DNA of 39,342 nucleotides, from assembly GCA_002928495.1 (NCBI GenBank), contig PERF01000007.1, positions 1-39,342 on the forward strand, given 5' to 3'. Source of the stretch: Methylobacter sp. Its GTDB lineage: Bacteria; Pseudomonadota; Gammaproteobacteria; Methylococcales; Methylomonadaceae. The notes beneath the pieces were generated by a model. The model had not been told where the DNA came from, searched no databases, and worked only from the letters and a program-made list of their open reading frames with translations. The position numbers and the translations under genes were made by a program. Below are positions 7,465-16,568 of this stretch, one piece after another; within the stretch, counting starts at the first letter, position 1; each line of letters opens with the position of its first letter.

Positions 7465-7950
7465 ATGACCACGTTTACTTTAACCACGCCTCAAAGCGCC
7501 CGGCATACCGCCAAAACCGTGTTGGCCGGTATCCGAAACGGACTGGATCGGCTGGCGCCCGCCGGAGACCTGATTCTACGCGGCTGGGTAGCTTATGCCT
7601 TTTTCGTATCCGGCTTGACCAAAATCCAGACCTGGGACAGCACCTTGTATTTGTTCAGCGATGAATACCACGTGCCGCTGTTGCCGCCGGAGCTGGCCGC
7701 TTATCTGGGCACCGCTGCCGAACTGGGTCTGCCGGTGTTGCTGGCACTGGGCTTATTCGGGCGCTTCGCGGCCGGGGCCTTATTTATCTTCAACATTATC
7801 GCGGTGATTTCCTATCCCGATCTAGGCGCCGCCGGCATTGAGCAGCACAAGGTCTGGGGCATCATGCTACTGGTCTGCCTGCTACACGGCCCCGGCTCAT
7901 GGTCTGTGGACTATTGGCTAGGCAAATTCGTTTTTTCCAGTCGCCGTTAA
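7465..7950 (+). CDS. DoxX family inner-membrane protein
   Basis: This 161-residue protein has about four hydrophobic segments and the DoxX hallmarks: LILRGWVAYAFFVSGLTKIQTW, AAYLGTAAELGLPVLLALGLFGRFAAGALFIFNIIAVISYPDL and a final GPGSWSVDYWL. DoxX genes are frequent fourth members of bufferin-type operons, sometimes called bufD. A role in redox chemistry or peptide handling at the membrane is suspected but not shown. The ATG at 7465 follows aagga(g) at 7450-7454, 22 bases after bufC. An in-frame extension to 7369 would overlap bufC and is rejected. Confidence 0.88.
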   Translation: MTTFTLTTPQSARHTAKTVLAGIRNGLDRLAPAGDLILRGWVAYAFFVSGLTKIQTWDSTLYLFSDEYHVPLLPPELAAYLGTAAELGLPVLLALGLFGRFAAGALFIFNIIAVISYPDLGAAGIEQHKVWGIMLLVCLLHGPGSWSVDYWLGKFVFSSRR

Positions 7951-7995
7951 CCGGCCCCGCAACCCCAACACACTGAAAACCATAGGAGTACAACC

Positions 7996-8808
7996 ATGTC
8001 ATTAGCCGATCATCTCCCTTTAGCCGGGCAACGCGCCATCGTCACCGGCGCCAACAGCGGCATAGGCGCGGCCGCCGCCAAAGGGCTGGCGGCAGCCGGC
8101 GCTAAGGTGCTAATCAACTATGTCACCGCACCCGAACAAGCCGAAGCAGTCGCGGCGGACATACTAGCCAGCGGCGGCACCGCCATGATCTTTCAAGCCG
8201 ACATCAGCCGGGAAGACCAGGTTCAGGCCATGTTTGCCGCCATCGTCCAGGCCTGGGGCAGTGTCGATATTTTGGTCAACAACGCCGGATTGCAGCAAGA
8301 TGCCGCCTTGGTGGACATGACCTTGGCACAATGGAATACCGTCATCAACGTCAATCTGACCGGCCAGTTCCTGTGCGCCCGTGAAGCCACCCGCGAATTC
8401 CTGCGGCGCGGCCCGCAACCCCTATCCAGCGCATTGGGCAAAATCATTTGCATGTCGTCGGTGCACGATGTCATCCCCTGGGCCGGCCATGCCAATTATG
8501 CCGCATCCAAAGGCGGCGTTACCCTGTTGATGAAAACGTTGGCGCAGGAATTGGCGCACCATAAAATCCGCGTCAACAGCATCGCCCCCGGCGCCATCAA
8601 AACCCCGATCAACCTGGAAGCGCGCGACACGCCGGAAGAAGTTGAAGCCTTGTTAGCGCTAATCCCCTACGGCCGCGTCGGTGAACCGGAAGATATTGCC
8701 AAGGCCACGGTCTGGCTGGCTTCGGATCAATCCGACTATGTCACCGGCGCGACTTTGTATGTAGACGGCGGTATGACTTTGTACCCCGGTTTCGATAAAG
8801 GCGGCTAA
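7996..8808 (+). CDS. SDR oxidoreductase, glucose 1-dehydrogenase-like
   Basis: This 270-residue classical short-chain dehydrogenase has the NAD(P)-binding TGANSGIG motif near residues 18-25, NNAG near 95, the catalytic triad Ser155/Tyr168/Lys172 (MSSVHD...NYAASK) and the VNSIAPGAIKTP segment. The VHDVIPWAGHANYAASKGG region and the C-terminal TGATLYVDGGMTLYPGF most resemble Bacillus-type glucose 1-dehydrogenases. Substrate assignment within SDRs is unsafe, but genes for glycan breakdown and a GMC oxidoreductase downstream support a sugar substrate. Ribosome binding site taggag precedes the ATG. It ends one base before the next start. Confidence 0.85.
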   Translation: MSLADHLPLAGQRAIVTGANSGIGAAAAKGLAAAGAKVLINYVTAPEQAEAVAADILASGGTAMIFQADISREDQVQAMFAAIVQAWGSVDILVNNAGLQQDAALVDMTLAQWNTVINVNLTGQFLCAREATREFLRRGPQPLSSALGKIICMSSVHDVIPWAGHANYAASKGGVTLLMKTLAQELAHHKIRVNSIAPGAIKTPINLEARDTPEEVEALLALIPYGRVGEPEDIAKATVWLASDQSDYVTGATLYVDGGMTLYPGFDKGG

Positions 8809-8809
8809 C

Positions 8810-9802
8810 ATGAAAACCTTGCTTGCCATCGTTTTGCTGGCTGCCGGCACTGTTGTGCCGGCCAGCGCGGGCGACTTGTCCGACTCCGCTTTACCTGAAG
8901 GCGTAAAACCTTGGTGGCCCAGCCGCTACGGCGCTGAAGACCAACTGGGCACACTTAATGAGATTACGGCTCAAGCCGTTTTGGCCGCCGCGGCACTGGT
9001 CAAAAAAGGCGAAGTGATTGATCTGGGCCGGGTGTTGGATGAAAACACACCTAAGTTTCCCGGCCGTTACTGGCAACAAACCGCTGACGTCACCGCCCAC
9101 TTCAGCAACCTGCGCCGACCGGATGCGGCCGGCAAAGGCTGGGGTAAAAACCAGATTAACTGGATTACCGAACTACAAACCGGCACGTTTCAGGTCGGCA
9201 CCCAGTTGGATTCGATAGGCCATATCCAAATCGGCGAGCGGTTCTACAACGGCAAAACCACAGCCGAAGTGGTTGAGGCTTGGGGCTTGAACCGTTACGG
9301 CATGGAAACCGTGCCTCCCATCATTACCCGCGGCGTGCTGCTGGATATGGCGGCATACCGGGGTGTGGACCGCCTACCCCAGGGTTATGCGATTACGCTG
9401 GCCGACGTTAAAGGCGCGCTTGCCAAGGAAAAACTGGTTCTGCAACGGGGTGACGCGGTTCTGGTGCATACCGGCTGGGGCGCTTTATACGGCCTGGACA
9501 ATGCACAGTTTCTGGCCGGCGAACCCGGCGTCAACCTGGAAACGGTGCAATGGTTTTACCAACAACGTATCGCCATCACCGGCGCCGACACCTGGAGTTA
9601 CGGCCCGGTGCCCGGTGAGGATGCCGACCGGCCGTTTCAGGTGCCGCAGACCATGTACGTGCAAATGGGCTTATTCGGCCTGGAAAATCTGGCGACCGAG
9701 GCATTGGCCAAACGCAAAATTTATAAGTTTTTGTTTGTCTTGACCCATGCCAAGACCCGCGGCTCAACCGCTTCCGTTGTAGCGCCCGCCGCCGTATTTT
9801 AA
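8810..9802 (+). CDS. Exported cyclase family protein with altered metal motif
   Basis: This 330-residue protein has a signal peptide (MKTLLAIVLLAAGTVVPASA) and then a cyclase/kynurenine-formamidase fold (PF04199-like). Canonical members have HxGTHxDxPxH as metal ligands; here residues 128-138 read QVGTQLDSIGH, so the first two His are replaced by Gln while Asp134 and His138 remain. A subgroup of the family with GTQ in place of GTH exists, so this may be a real clade and not decay. Other conserved parts remain intact (PPIITRGVLLDMA, GDAVLVHTGWG, FLFVLTHAKTRGSTAS). It would act in the periplasm on a hydrolysable ring or amide; the substrate is unknown. The ATG is one base after the SDR stop. 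Confidence 0.82.
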   Translation: MKTLLAIVLLAAGTVVPASAGDLSDSALPEGVKPWWPSRYGAEDQLGTLNEITAQAVLAAAALVKKGEVIDLGRVLDENTPKFPGRYWQQTADVTAHFSNLRRPDAAGKGWGKNQINWITELQTGTFQVGTQLDSIGHIQIGERFYNGKTTAEVVEAWGLNRYGMETVPPIITRGVLLDMAAYRGVDRLPQGYAITLADVKGALAKEKLVLQRGDAVLVHTGWGALYGLDNAQFLAGEPGVNLETVQWFYQQRIAITGADTWSYGPVPGEDADRPFQVPQTMYVQMGLFGLENLATEALAKRKIYKFLFVLTHAKTRGSTASVVAPAAVF

Positions 9803-9820
9803 TTTTCGGAGTCTGACACT

Positions 9821-11266
9821 ATGCATTACGACATCATTATCATCGGCTCAGGCGCGGGCGGCTCGGCGGCAGCGTATAAACTGGCCCTGGCCGGCAAACA
9901 GGTGCTGCTGGTGGAAAAGGGCAAACCCTTGCCGGCAGACGGCTCCACTCAGGACTGCCGCAAAGTCATCCGCCTAGGCTTGTTTAAAAGCCGCGAAACC
10001 TGGCTGGATGCGCATAACCGGACTTTCATGCCCGAAGAATACTTTAATCCGGGCGGCAAAACCAAATGGTACGGCGCCGCACTGCTACGGTTTCATCCTG
10101 CCGAATTCGAAGCCGATTCCGCGTTTGGCTACCTGCCCTGGCCTATTGGTTATGCCGAGCTGGAACCGTTTTACCAAGAAGCGGAAACCTTGTTGGGCGT
10201 GCATGTCTTTGCCGTGGAAGCGGATCTGAAAGCCCTCAATCACCGCTTATTGCAACAACACAGCGGTTGGCAAAGTTTACCGCTGCCGCTGGCGCTGCAT
10301 CCTTCAATCGCGCAGGATGAACAGGAAGCCCGGCATTTTGACGGCTTCGCATCAACCAAGAATTTAAAAGCCGACGCCGAGGTTTCGCTGTTGCAAAAAG
10401 CCGCAGCATTGCCCAATTTGACCGTGATCACCGGTCAGCCGGTGGCTAATCTGCTGGGCGATGCCGACCAGCCTGCCCGCTTGGCGGGCGTCATGCTTGG
10501 CGACGGCCGCTTTTTCAGCGCGCAAACCATTGTTCTGGCCGCCGGCGCCATGCACTCGCCCAGACTGTTGCTAGACTACTTGAATCGCAGCGGCTTGGCA
10601 TCGACCTTGATGAGCGCGCAAACGGCAGGACGGTATTTTAAACGCCATATCCTTACCGCCATGCTGGCGTTCTCGCCAGGGCGGAAAACCGACCGCCTGC
10701 GGAAAACCGTGTTTTGGCTACACCCGGAATTTGCCCATAGCAGCGTGCAGCCCTTGGGTTTCAGCGCCGATGCCTTGAGCGCTTTGTTCCCCGCGTGGAT
10801 GCCGCACCGGCTGGCTAGCTGGCTCAGCCAATTCGCTTACGGCTTTTTTCTACAGACCGAGGACGGCTCGCATCCTGGCAATAAAATCAGCGTATCGACG
10901 TATCCGCACCATAACACCTTGCCTAAACTGGATTACGACCCGCAGCGGATTCTCGTCAATACCCACGAACATAGCCGGATGGTCGCCGGTTTCCGTAAAG
11001 CCTTGCAGCGTGCCGGATGCATTTGCCTGACCAAAGCCATCCCACTGGCCGGCACCGCTCATGCCTGCGGCACGCTGGTTACCGGCAACGACCCCAAACA
11101 GTCGGTAGTGGACAGCCACGGCAAAGTCCACGGTATGGAGAATTTATACGTTGCGGACGGCAGCATTCTGCCGCGCAGCAGCCGGGTCAATCCCGCATTA
11201 ACCATTTATGCTTGGGGGTTAAGGTTGGGTAGCCACCTTTTAAACACCGGCGAGGCGGCAATATGA
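9821..11266 (+). CDS. GMC family FAD oxidoreductase
   Basis: This 481-residue flavoprotein has an N-terminal FAD-binding Rossmann motif IIIGSGAGGSAAAYKLALAGKQVLLVEKG (residues 6-34, GxGxxG), the FNPGGKTKWYGAALLRF region of GMC oxidoreductases, an internal ATVVLAAGAMHSPRLLLDYL-type second FAD strand, and the C-terminal HACGTLVTGNDP...LYVADGSILPRSSRVNPALTIYAWGLRLG. The C-terminal His and Asn are the usual catalytic pair. Members oxidise sugars or alcohols. It has no signal peptide visible at its N-terminus, so it probably acts in the cytoplasm or is carried by another system. The start follows ggag, and the stop overlaps the next start (ATGA). Confidence 0.88.
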   Translation: MHYDIIIIGSGAGGSAAAYKLALAGKQVLLVEKGKPLPADGSTQDCRKVIRLGLFKSRETWLDAHNRTFMPEEYFNPGGKTKWYGAALLRFHPAEFEADSAFGYLPWPIGYAELEPFYQEAETLLGVHVFAVEADLKALNHRLLQQHSGWQSLPLPLALHPSIAQDEQEARHFDGFASTKNLKADAEVSLLQKAAALPNLTVITGQPVANLLGDADQPARLAGVMLGDGRFFSAQTIVLAAGAMHSPRLLLDYLNRSGLASTLMSAQTAGRYFKRHILTAMLAFSPGRKTDRLRKTVFWLHPEFAHSSVQPLGFSADALSALFPAWMPHRLASWLSQFAYGFFLQTEDGSHPGNKISVSTYPHHNTLPKLDYDPQRILVNTHEHSRMVAGFRKALQRAGCICLTKAIPLAGTAHACGTLVTGNDPKQSVVDSHGKVHGMENLYVADGSILPRSSRVNPALTIYAWGLRLGSHLLNTGEAAI

Positions 11267-13353
11267 CCGGGCCTGCTTTCATCCGCTTCGGCCGCGCCGT
11301 ATGCGGCGATCTCAACCAGGCCGAGCGCCGCGAATGGTGGCTGGCCAATGGTTTAGGGGCTTACGCCGCAGGCACTATTGCCGGTAGCTTGACGCGCCGT
11401 TACCACGGTTTGTTGATCGCGCCCATCGTGCCGCCTTTGGGCCGTTATTTGGTGCTGGCCAAAGCCGACGCTTGGCTGAACGCCGGCGACCACACCTGGC
11501 CGTTATTTAGCAACCGTTGGCCCGATAACGTAATTAACCCGCAAGGCCATATCCATCTTGAAAGCTTTCACCTGGATGGCCGTATGCCGGTATGGGAGTT
11601 TGCTTTCGGGGATTTACAACTGACACAACGCATTTGGCTGGAGCCGGGCGCAAACACTGTTTATGTAGCCTACAAACCGACGTTTTTAAGCGCGCATTAC
11701 CCGCCGCTGGCGTTGACTATCCGGTTATTAGTCAATGCCAGAGACCACCACGGCAACGTCGAACCCTGGCGTTTTAATCCGTTGATTGAAGCCAACGGGC
11801 CGGACGGGCTTTACGTCAGTAATCCGCCCAATTCAAGCTATCCGCCTTACCGCTTGCAACTCCAGGCTCGCGGCGGCGTGTTTAAACCCATGCAGCAATG
11901 GATAGAACATTTCGACATGCCGGTAGAGCGCGAACGCGGCCTGCCCTTCCGCGACCAGCATTTATGTGTGGCGGAACTTAGCCTGCCCTTGTGCAACGAC
12001 GAGTGGAGCGGTTTTAGCGCCAGCCTGGAACAGCGTAGCCCGCCTTATATTGAGGAAGCCATGCGCCGGTTTTTCGCTTACGATGACGGCTTGCTGACCA
12101 GAGCGCAGGTTAACGTACCGGCGCTGCACGATAGCCCGGACTGGATCAACCAGCTGCTGCTGACGGCGGATAACTTTTTGATTAAACGGCCGGTAGCCGG
12201 CTACCAACAAGGTGAATCGGTGATTGCCGGTTACCCCTGGTTCGGCGATTGGGGCCGCGACACCATGATCGCCCTGCCCGGCCTGACCCTGGCAACCGGG
12301 CGCTACGACAGCGCCCGCCATATTCTGGGTGCCTTCGCCGAATTCATTGACCACGGCATGCTGCCCAATCACTTCCCCGGCAACGGCGAACAACCCGAGT
12401 ACAACACGGTGGATGCCGCACTCTGGTATATCGAAGCCTGGCGGGCTTACACCGAAACTACCGGTGATTGGCAATCGTTGCAGGCGGTGTTCCCCAAACT
12501 GGAAGAAATTATCCGCTATTACCGCGACGGAACCCGCCACGGCATCGCCTTGGACACGCAAGATGGCTTGCTCAGGTCGGGCGAAGCCGGTGTGCAGCTG
12601 ACCTGGATGGACGCCAAAATCGGCGCTTGGGTAGTCACCCCGCGCACCGGCAAGGCCGTGGAAATCAATGCCCTCTGGTACAACGCCCTGAGAGCTATGG
12701 CCGGCTTTGCCGAACAACTGGGCAACACTGCCGTCGAATACGAACAACTGGCGGACAGCGCGCAAAAAGGATTTAGCCGTTTTGTTAACCCGCAATCGGG
12801 CGGTTTGTATGATGTTTTAGATACCGGCGATGACGGCGGCAGCATCCGCCCCAACCAAATCCTGGCGGTCAGTCTGCCGTTCAGTCCGCTGCCGGAAACT
12901 GTTCAGCACGATGTGGTCAGGCTGTGCGCCAAACAGCTGTTGACCTCTTACGGCCTGCGTAGCTTGGCGCCCGACGCCCAAGCCTACCAAAGCCGCTATC
13001 GCGGCGGCGTGCCGGAACGCGACGGTGCTTACCATCAAGGCACGGTCTGGACTTGGCTGTTAGGCCATTATGCGCTGGCCGAATACCGGGTTACCGGCAA
13101 TATCGATCTGGCTTTATCCCGTTTGCAGCCGATCCGGGAGCATTTGTTCGATGCCGGTCTGGGCACCGTCAGCGAAATTTATGACGCCGAGCCACCCCAT
13201 ACGCCCGGCGGCGCTCCATCCCAAGCCTGGTCTGTAGCCTGTGTGCTGGAGGCCTGGTGGCGCTTGAAACGGGCGCAACAAAACACCACCGGTTCCATCC
13301 CGCAATCCGCTTGCACAAGAGCTGGTGACGCCAACCTAAGGAGAACAATATGA
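11263..13353 (+). CDS. GH133-like glycogen debranching enzyme
   Basis: This 696-residue protein has an N-terminal glycogen-debranching N domain (EWWLANGLGAYAAGTIAGSLTRRYHGLLIAP, about 20-50) and a C-terminal (alpha/alpha)6 amylo-alpha-1,6-glucosidase domain (about 290-680). Its motifs include YPWFGDWGRDTMIALPGL (~324-341), WMDAKIGAWVVTPRTGKAVEINALWYNAL (~448-476) and GTVWTWLLGHYALAEY near 590. These match GH133 enzymes that hydrolyse alpha-1,6 branch points. The ATG overlaps the GMC stop by 4 bases, and its own stop overlaps the next start by 4 bases, so it is part of the same transcript. No signal peptide. Substrate could be glycogen or an oligosaccharide with alpha-glucosyl ends. Confidence 0.9.
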   Translation: MTGPAFIRFGRAVCGDLNQAERREWWLANGLGAYAAGTIAGSLTRRYHGLLIAPIVPPLGRYLVLAKADAWLNAGDHTWPLFSNRWPDNVINPQGHIHLESFHLDGRMPVWEFAFGDLQLTQRIWLEPGANTVYVAYKPTFLSAHYPPLALTIRLLVNARDHHGNVEPWRFNPLIEANGPDGLYVSNPPNSSYPPYRLQLQARGGVFKPMQQWIEHFDMPVERERGLPFRDQHLCVAELSLPLCNDEWSGFSASLEQRSPPYIEEAMRRFFAYDDGLLTRAQVNVPALHDSPDWINQLLLTADNFLIKRPVAGYQQGESVIAGYPWFGDWGRDTMIALPGLTLATGRYDSARHILGAFAEFIDHGMLPNHFPGNGEQPEYNTVDAALWYIEAWRAYTETTGDWQSLQAVFPKLEEIIRYYRDGTRHGIALDTQDGLLRSGEAGVQLTWMDAKIGAWVVTPRTGKAVEINALWYNALRAMAGFAEQLGNTAVEYEQLADSAQKGFSRFVNPQSGGLYDVLDTGDDGGSIRPNQILAVSLPFSPLPETVQHDVVRLCAKQLLTSYGLRSLAPDAQAYQSRYRGGVPERDGAYHQGTVWTWLLGHYALAEYRVTGNIDLALSRLQPIREHLFDAGLGTVSEIYDAEPPHTPGGAPSQAWSVACVLEAWWRLKRAQQNTTGSIPQSACTRAGDANLRRTI

Positions 13354-16022
13354 CCAACAATAACATTAAAGAACAGCAACGCCTGGATAACCAGCGCAAC
13401 GGCAGCGAAAACTGGCGACTGTGGGGGCCTTATCTGGCGGAGCGCGCCTGGGGCACGGTACGCGAAGATTACAGCGCCCAAGGCACGGCCTGGGATTATT
13501 TTCCGCATGACCACGCCCGCTCCCGCGCTTACCGCTGGAACGAAGACGGTTTGGGCGGTCTGTGCGACGAACACCAGCATCTATGCTTCGCGCTGGCGTT
13601 GTGGAATGGCCGCGACCCGATTCTTAAAGAACGCGCGTTCGGATTAACCGGTAACCAAGGTAATCACGGTGAAGACGTCAAGGATTACTATTTTTACCAG
13701 GATGCCCTGCCCAGCCACGCTTATCTGAAGTATTTGTACAAATATCCGCAAACCGAATACCCGTATGCCCAGCTGGTGGCGGAAAACGGCCGCCGCGGCC
13801 GCAATCAGCCACCCTTCAACCTGCTTGATACCGGTGCGTTTGACGATAACCGGTATTGGGACGTTGAAGTGGAATATGCCAAACAGTCTGAAAGCGGAAT
13901 TTGTATCCGCATTACCGTTAACAATCGGTCGGATGCGGCGGCGGATATTCATGTGCTGCCCAGCCTGTGGTTCCGCAACACCTGGAACTGGTCGGACAAC
14001 ACCGGGCAGGACCCGCCGTTTTTAGCGCTGACCAGGCAAGCCGGGCCTGAATGGCAAGTGAAAGCTACTCATCCGGCATTGGGCAATTACTTTTTGTACG
14101 GACGCCAGCAAGCCGATCTGCTGTTTACCGAAAACGAAAGTAATGTGGAGCGTTTATGGGGGCTAAAAAACGCCTCCCCTTATGTAAAAGACAGTTTTCA
14201 CCGTTACCTCATCGACGGCGAACACTCGGCAGTCAATCCCGGCCATATCGGCACCAAATTTGCCGCCTGCAGCAAACTCAGCGTGCCGGCCGGCGCTGCC
14301 CGCACGCTGGAATTGGTGTTAACCCAAACCGATTGCAGTGATGCGTTTGCCGATTTTGACCGCGTTTTCGACAACCGCCGCCAGGAAGCCGATGCCTTCT
14401 ATGCCGGCTTTCTGCCGCACGGCGGTGCCGACGACCAACGTTTATTCCGGCAAGCCATGGCCGGCATGATCTGGTCCAAGCAGTTTTTCCATTTCGACGT
14501 CATGCGTTGGCTGGAAGGCGACGGCCAACCGCCGCCGGACAGTCGAAAAGGGGGTCGCAATGCGCGTTGGAAGCATTTGCGCGCCGGCGATGTCATCTCC
14601 ATGCCCGACAAATGGGAATACCCGTGGTTCGCCGCCTGGGACCTGGCTTTTCATTGCATGGCTTTCAGCCTGATCGATGTCGACTTTGCCAAGCAGCAAC
14701 TGGAACTGCTGCTGCACGAAACCTATCTGCATCCCAATGGCCAAATTCCGGCCTATGAATGGGCGTTCGGCGATGTTAACCCGCCCGTGCACGCCCTGGC
14801 GGCGCTGCAAATATTCCGCACCGAGCGACGGCAGCGCGGCGTCAGCGACCGCGGCTTCCTGCAGCGGGTTTTCCATAAACTGCTGATGAATTACACCTGG
14901 TGGATCAACAACAAGGACAATGACGGCCTGGATGTTTTCGAAGGTGGATTTTTGGGGTTGGACAATATTTCGGTTTTCGACCGCTCCATGCGCCTGCCCG
15001 AGGGTTTTAAGCTCAAGCAATCCGACGCCACCGGCTGGATGGCGATGTTCGCGCTAAACCTGACCTTAATGGCGCTGGAACTGGCCACCGACGATGCCGA
15101 TTACGAAGACGCCGCCATTCAAACTTACGAGCAATTTCTCAACATTGCCAACAGTGTGGCCGGGCATACCGGCACCGGCGTATCGTTATGGGATGCCGAC
15201 AACGGTTTCTTTAAAGACTTACTGGTCGACCCCCAGCGTAATCACCACCGAATAAACGTGTATTCCTGGGTGGGCTTGATCCCGTTGTTTGCCTGCGAAG
15301 TCATAGACCAGCGCCTGCTGGCGGCCGTCCCCAGATTCAGCCGATTGCTTAAATCCCATGCCGGCGGCATTTTTCACGGCAATTTTATCTGCGCCTGCCC
15401 GGCCTTTGAGAACGAGCGTGGCGAACATTTATTATCGTTGGTAGACCACACCATGTTGCCGGCTATCGTCCGGCGCTTGTTTGATGAAAATGAATTTCTT
15501 TCGCCTCACGGCATCCGCAGCGTCAGCCGTATCCATGCCGAACAACGCAACCTGGGGAACATACCGGGCATAGGTCAGGCACTCATCGAATACGTGCCGG
15601 GCGAGTCCAATACCGGGTTGTTCGGCGGCAACTCCAACTGGCGCGGGCCGGTCTGGATGCCCACCAATTATGTTTTGATGCTGGCCTTGGAAAAATTCCA
15701 TCGCTTTTTAGGCGACGGCTTTAAAGTTTGCGCGCCGGGGCTGGATGAAAACGAGTTGACCCTAGGCGAAGTCATAGCCCGCCTGGCCCGGCGCATGAGC
15801 AACCTGTATTGCCCGGACGCAACCGGTAATATCCCCGCCTTTGCCGCCGGCAGCCCCTGGCAAACCGACCCTTTGTGGCGGGAACACCTGCAATTTTACG
15901 AATACTTCCACGGCGACACCGGGCAAGGCCTGGGTGCCGCCCACCAAACCGGCTGGACCGGCCTACTGGCGAATCTGGTACTGCGTTGCCACGGCCGGGA
16001 GCTGGCCGGATTCTCCGACTAG
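13350..16022 (+). CDS. GH63/MGH1-like glucosidase
   Basis: This large (890-residue) enzyme belongs to the MGH1-like / GH63-related (alpha/alpha)6-barrel clade. Visible motifs are [22 protein letters not shown] (~423-444, with the likely catalytic Asp), [19 protein letters not shown] (~460-480), [19 protein letters not shown] near 752-770 and [27 protein letters not shown] (~848-875). Related enzymes include mannosyl- and glucosylglycerate hydrolases and oligosaccharide glucosidases. No signal peptide, so it is cytoplasmic. The ATG follows aaggag and overlaps the debranching gene (ATGA), an arrangement that suggests the two enzymes act on the same branched alpha-glucoside. Neighbouring dehydrogenases could oxidise released glucose. 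Confidence 0.87.
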   Translation: MTNNNIKEQQRLDNQRNGSENWRLWGPYLAERAWGTVREDYSAQGTAWDYFPHDHARSRAYRWNEDGLGGLCDEHQHLCFALALWNGRDPILKERAFGLTGNQGNHGEDVKDYYFYQDALPSHAYLKYLYKYPQTEYPYAQLVAENGRRGRNQPPFNLLDTGAFDDNRYWDVEVEYAKQSESGICIRITVNNRSDAAADIHVLPSLWFRNTWNWSDNTGQDPPFLALTRQAGPEWQVKATHPALGNYFLYGRQQADLLFTENESNVERLWGLKNASPYVKDSFHRYLIDGEHSAVNPGHIGTKFAACSKLSVPAGAARTLELVLTQTDCSDAFADFDRVFDNRRQEADAFYAGFLPHGGADDQRLFRQAMAGMIWSKQFFHFDVMRWLEGDGQPPPDSRKGGRNARWKHLRAGDVISMPDKWEYPWFAAWDLAFHCMAFSLIDVDFAKQQLELLLHETYLHPNGQIPAYEWAFGDVNPPVHALAALQIFRTERRQRGVSDRGFLQRVFHKLLMNYTWWINNKDNDGLDVFEGGFLGLDNISVFDRSMRLPEGFKLKQSDATGWMAMFALNLTLMALELATDDADYEDAAIQTYEQFLNIANSVAGHTGTGVSLWDADNGFFKDLLVDPQRNHHRINVYSWVGLIPLFACEVIDQRLLAAVPRFSRLLKSHAGGIFHGNFICACPAFENERGEHLLSLVDHTMLPAIVRRLFDENEFLSPHGIRSVSRIHAEQRNLGNIPGIGQALIEYVPGESNTGLFGGNSNWRGPVWMPTNYVLMLALEKFHRFLGDGFKVCAPGLDENELTLGEVIARLARRMSNLYCPDATGNIPAFAAGSPWQTDPLWREHLQFYEYFHGDTGQGLGAAHQTGWTGLLANLVLRCHGRELAGFSD

Positions 16023-16043
16023 AAACCGCTTAAAGAGGAACCT

Positions 16044-16568
16044 ATGGACACACCAACCCTTACCCGACCCAACCCTGACACCATCCTGATTTGCCCGGCC
16101 TGCGGCGGCGAAAATCCCGCCAATGCGGTGTTCTGCGCCAACCACCAATGCCATAAAGCGCTGGGCGAGTTCAAATACGTGCTGGAAGAACTGGACAGTT
16201 CGCGTAGCGCCATCGAAAAATTGGCCGATAAGGTTAGCGGTTTTATCGCCAAACCGAAATTTATCATTATTCACGTGCTTTGGTTCGCTGTGTGGATTCT
16301 CCTCAACCAGGGCGTATTCGACAAGTTTGAAGGTTTCGACACCTATCCTTACAGCTTATTGAGCATCATTTTGGCTATTGAGGCGGTTTTGGTCACCGGT
16401 TTTCTGTTGATCAGCCAAAACCACCAATACGCTTATTCGGAAAAACGCGCCGAATTGGATTACGAAGTTAACGTGCGCGCCTACCGTAAGCTGCTGGAAT
16501 TGGAAAACCGGCTTGACCGCCTGCTGGCAACCGACCAGGACTCGACCGGGACAGAAGACCATGCCTAA
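16044..16568 (+). CDS. Zinc-ribbon DUF1003 membrane protein
   Basis: This 174-residue protein opens with a zinc-ribbon (CPACGGENPANAVFCANHQC, about residues 15-34, CxxC...CxxxxC) followed by a linker of about 30 residues. Then come two membrane helices (IIIHVLWFAVWILLN and YSLLSIILAIEAVLVTGFLLI) and the SQNHQYAYSEKRAELDYEVN segment typical of DUF1003. DUF1003 proteins are small inner-membrane proteins of unknown function. The ribbon at the N-terminus, on the cytoplasmic side if the usual topology holds, is an addition that may sense or bind metal. aaagagga precedes the ATG 21 bases after the glucosidase, and the stop overlaps the aquaporin gene start. Confidence 0.8.
   Translation: MDTPTLTRPNPDTILICPACGGENPANAVFCANHQCHKALGEFKYVLEELDSSRSAIEKLADKVSGFIAKPKFIIIHVLWFAVWILLNQGVFDKFEGFDTYPYSLLSIILAIEAVLVTGFLLISQNHQYAYSEKRAELDYEVNVRAYRKLLELENRLDRLLATDQDSTGTEDHA

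Noticed and set aside
11962-12795. 277-residue antisense frame in the debranching gene
   Set aside because: It is a shadow of a GC-rich coding region: the plus-strand protein there is a clear GH133 enzyme with full motifs.
14442-15020. 192-residue antisense frame in the GH63-like gene
   Set aside because: Opposite a well-conserved catalytic domain, with no recognisable motif and no start signal.
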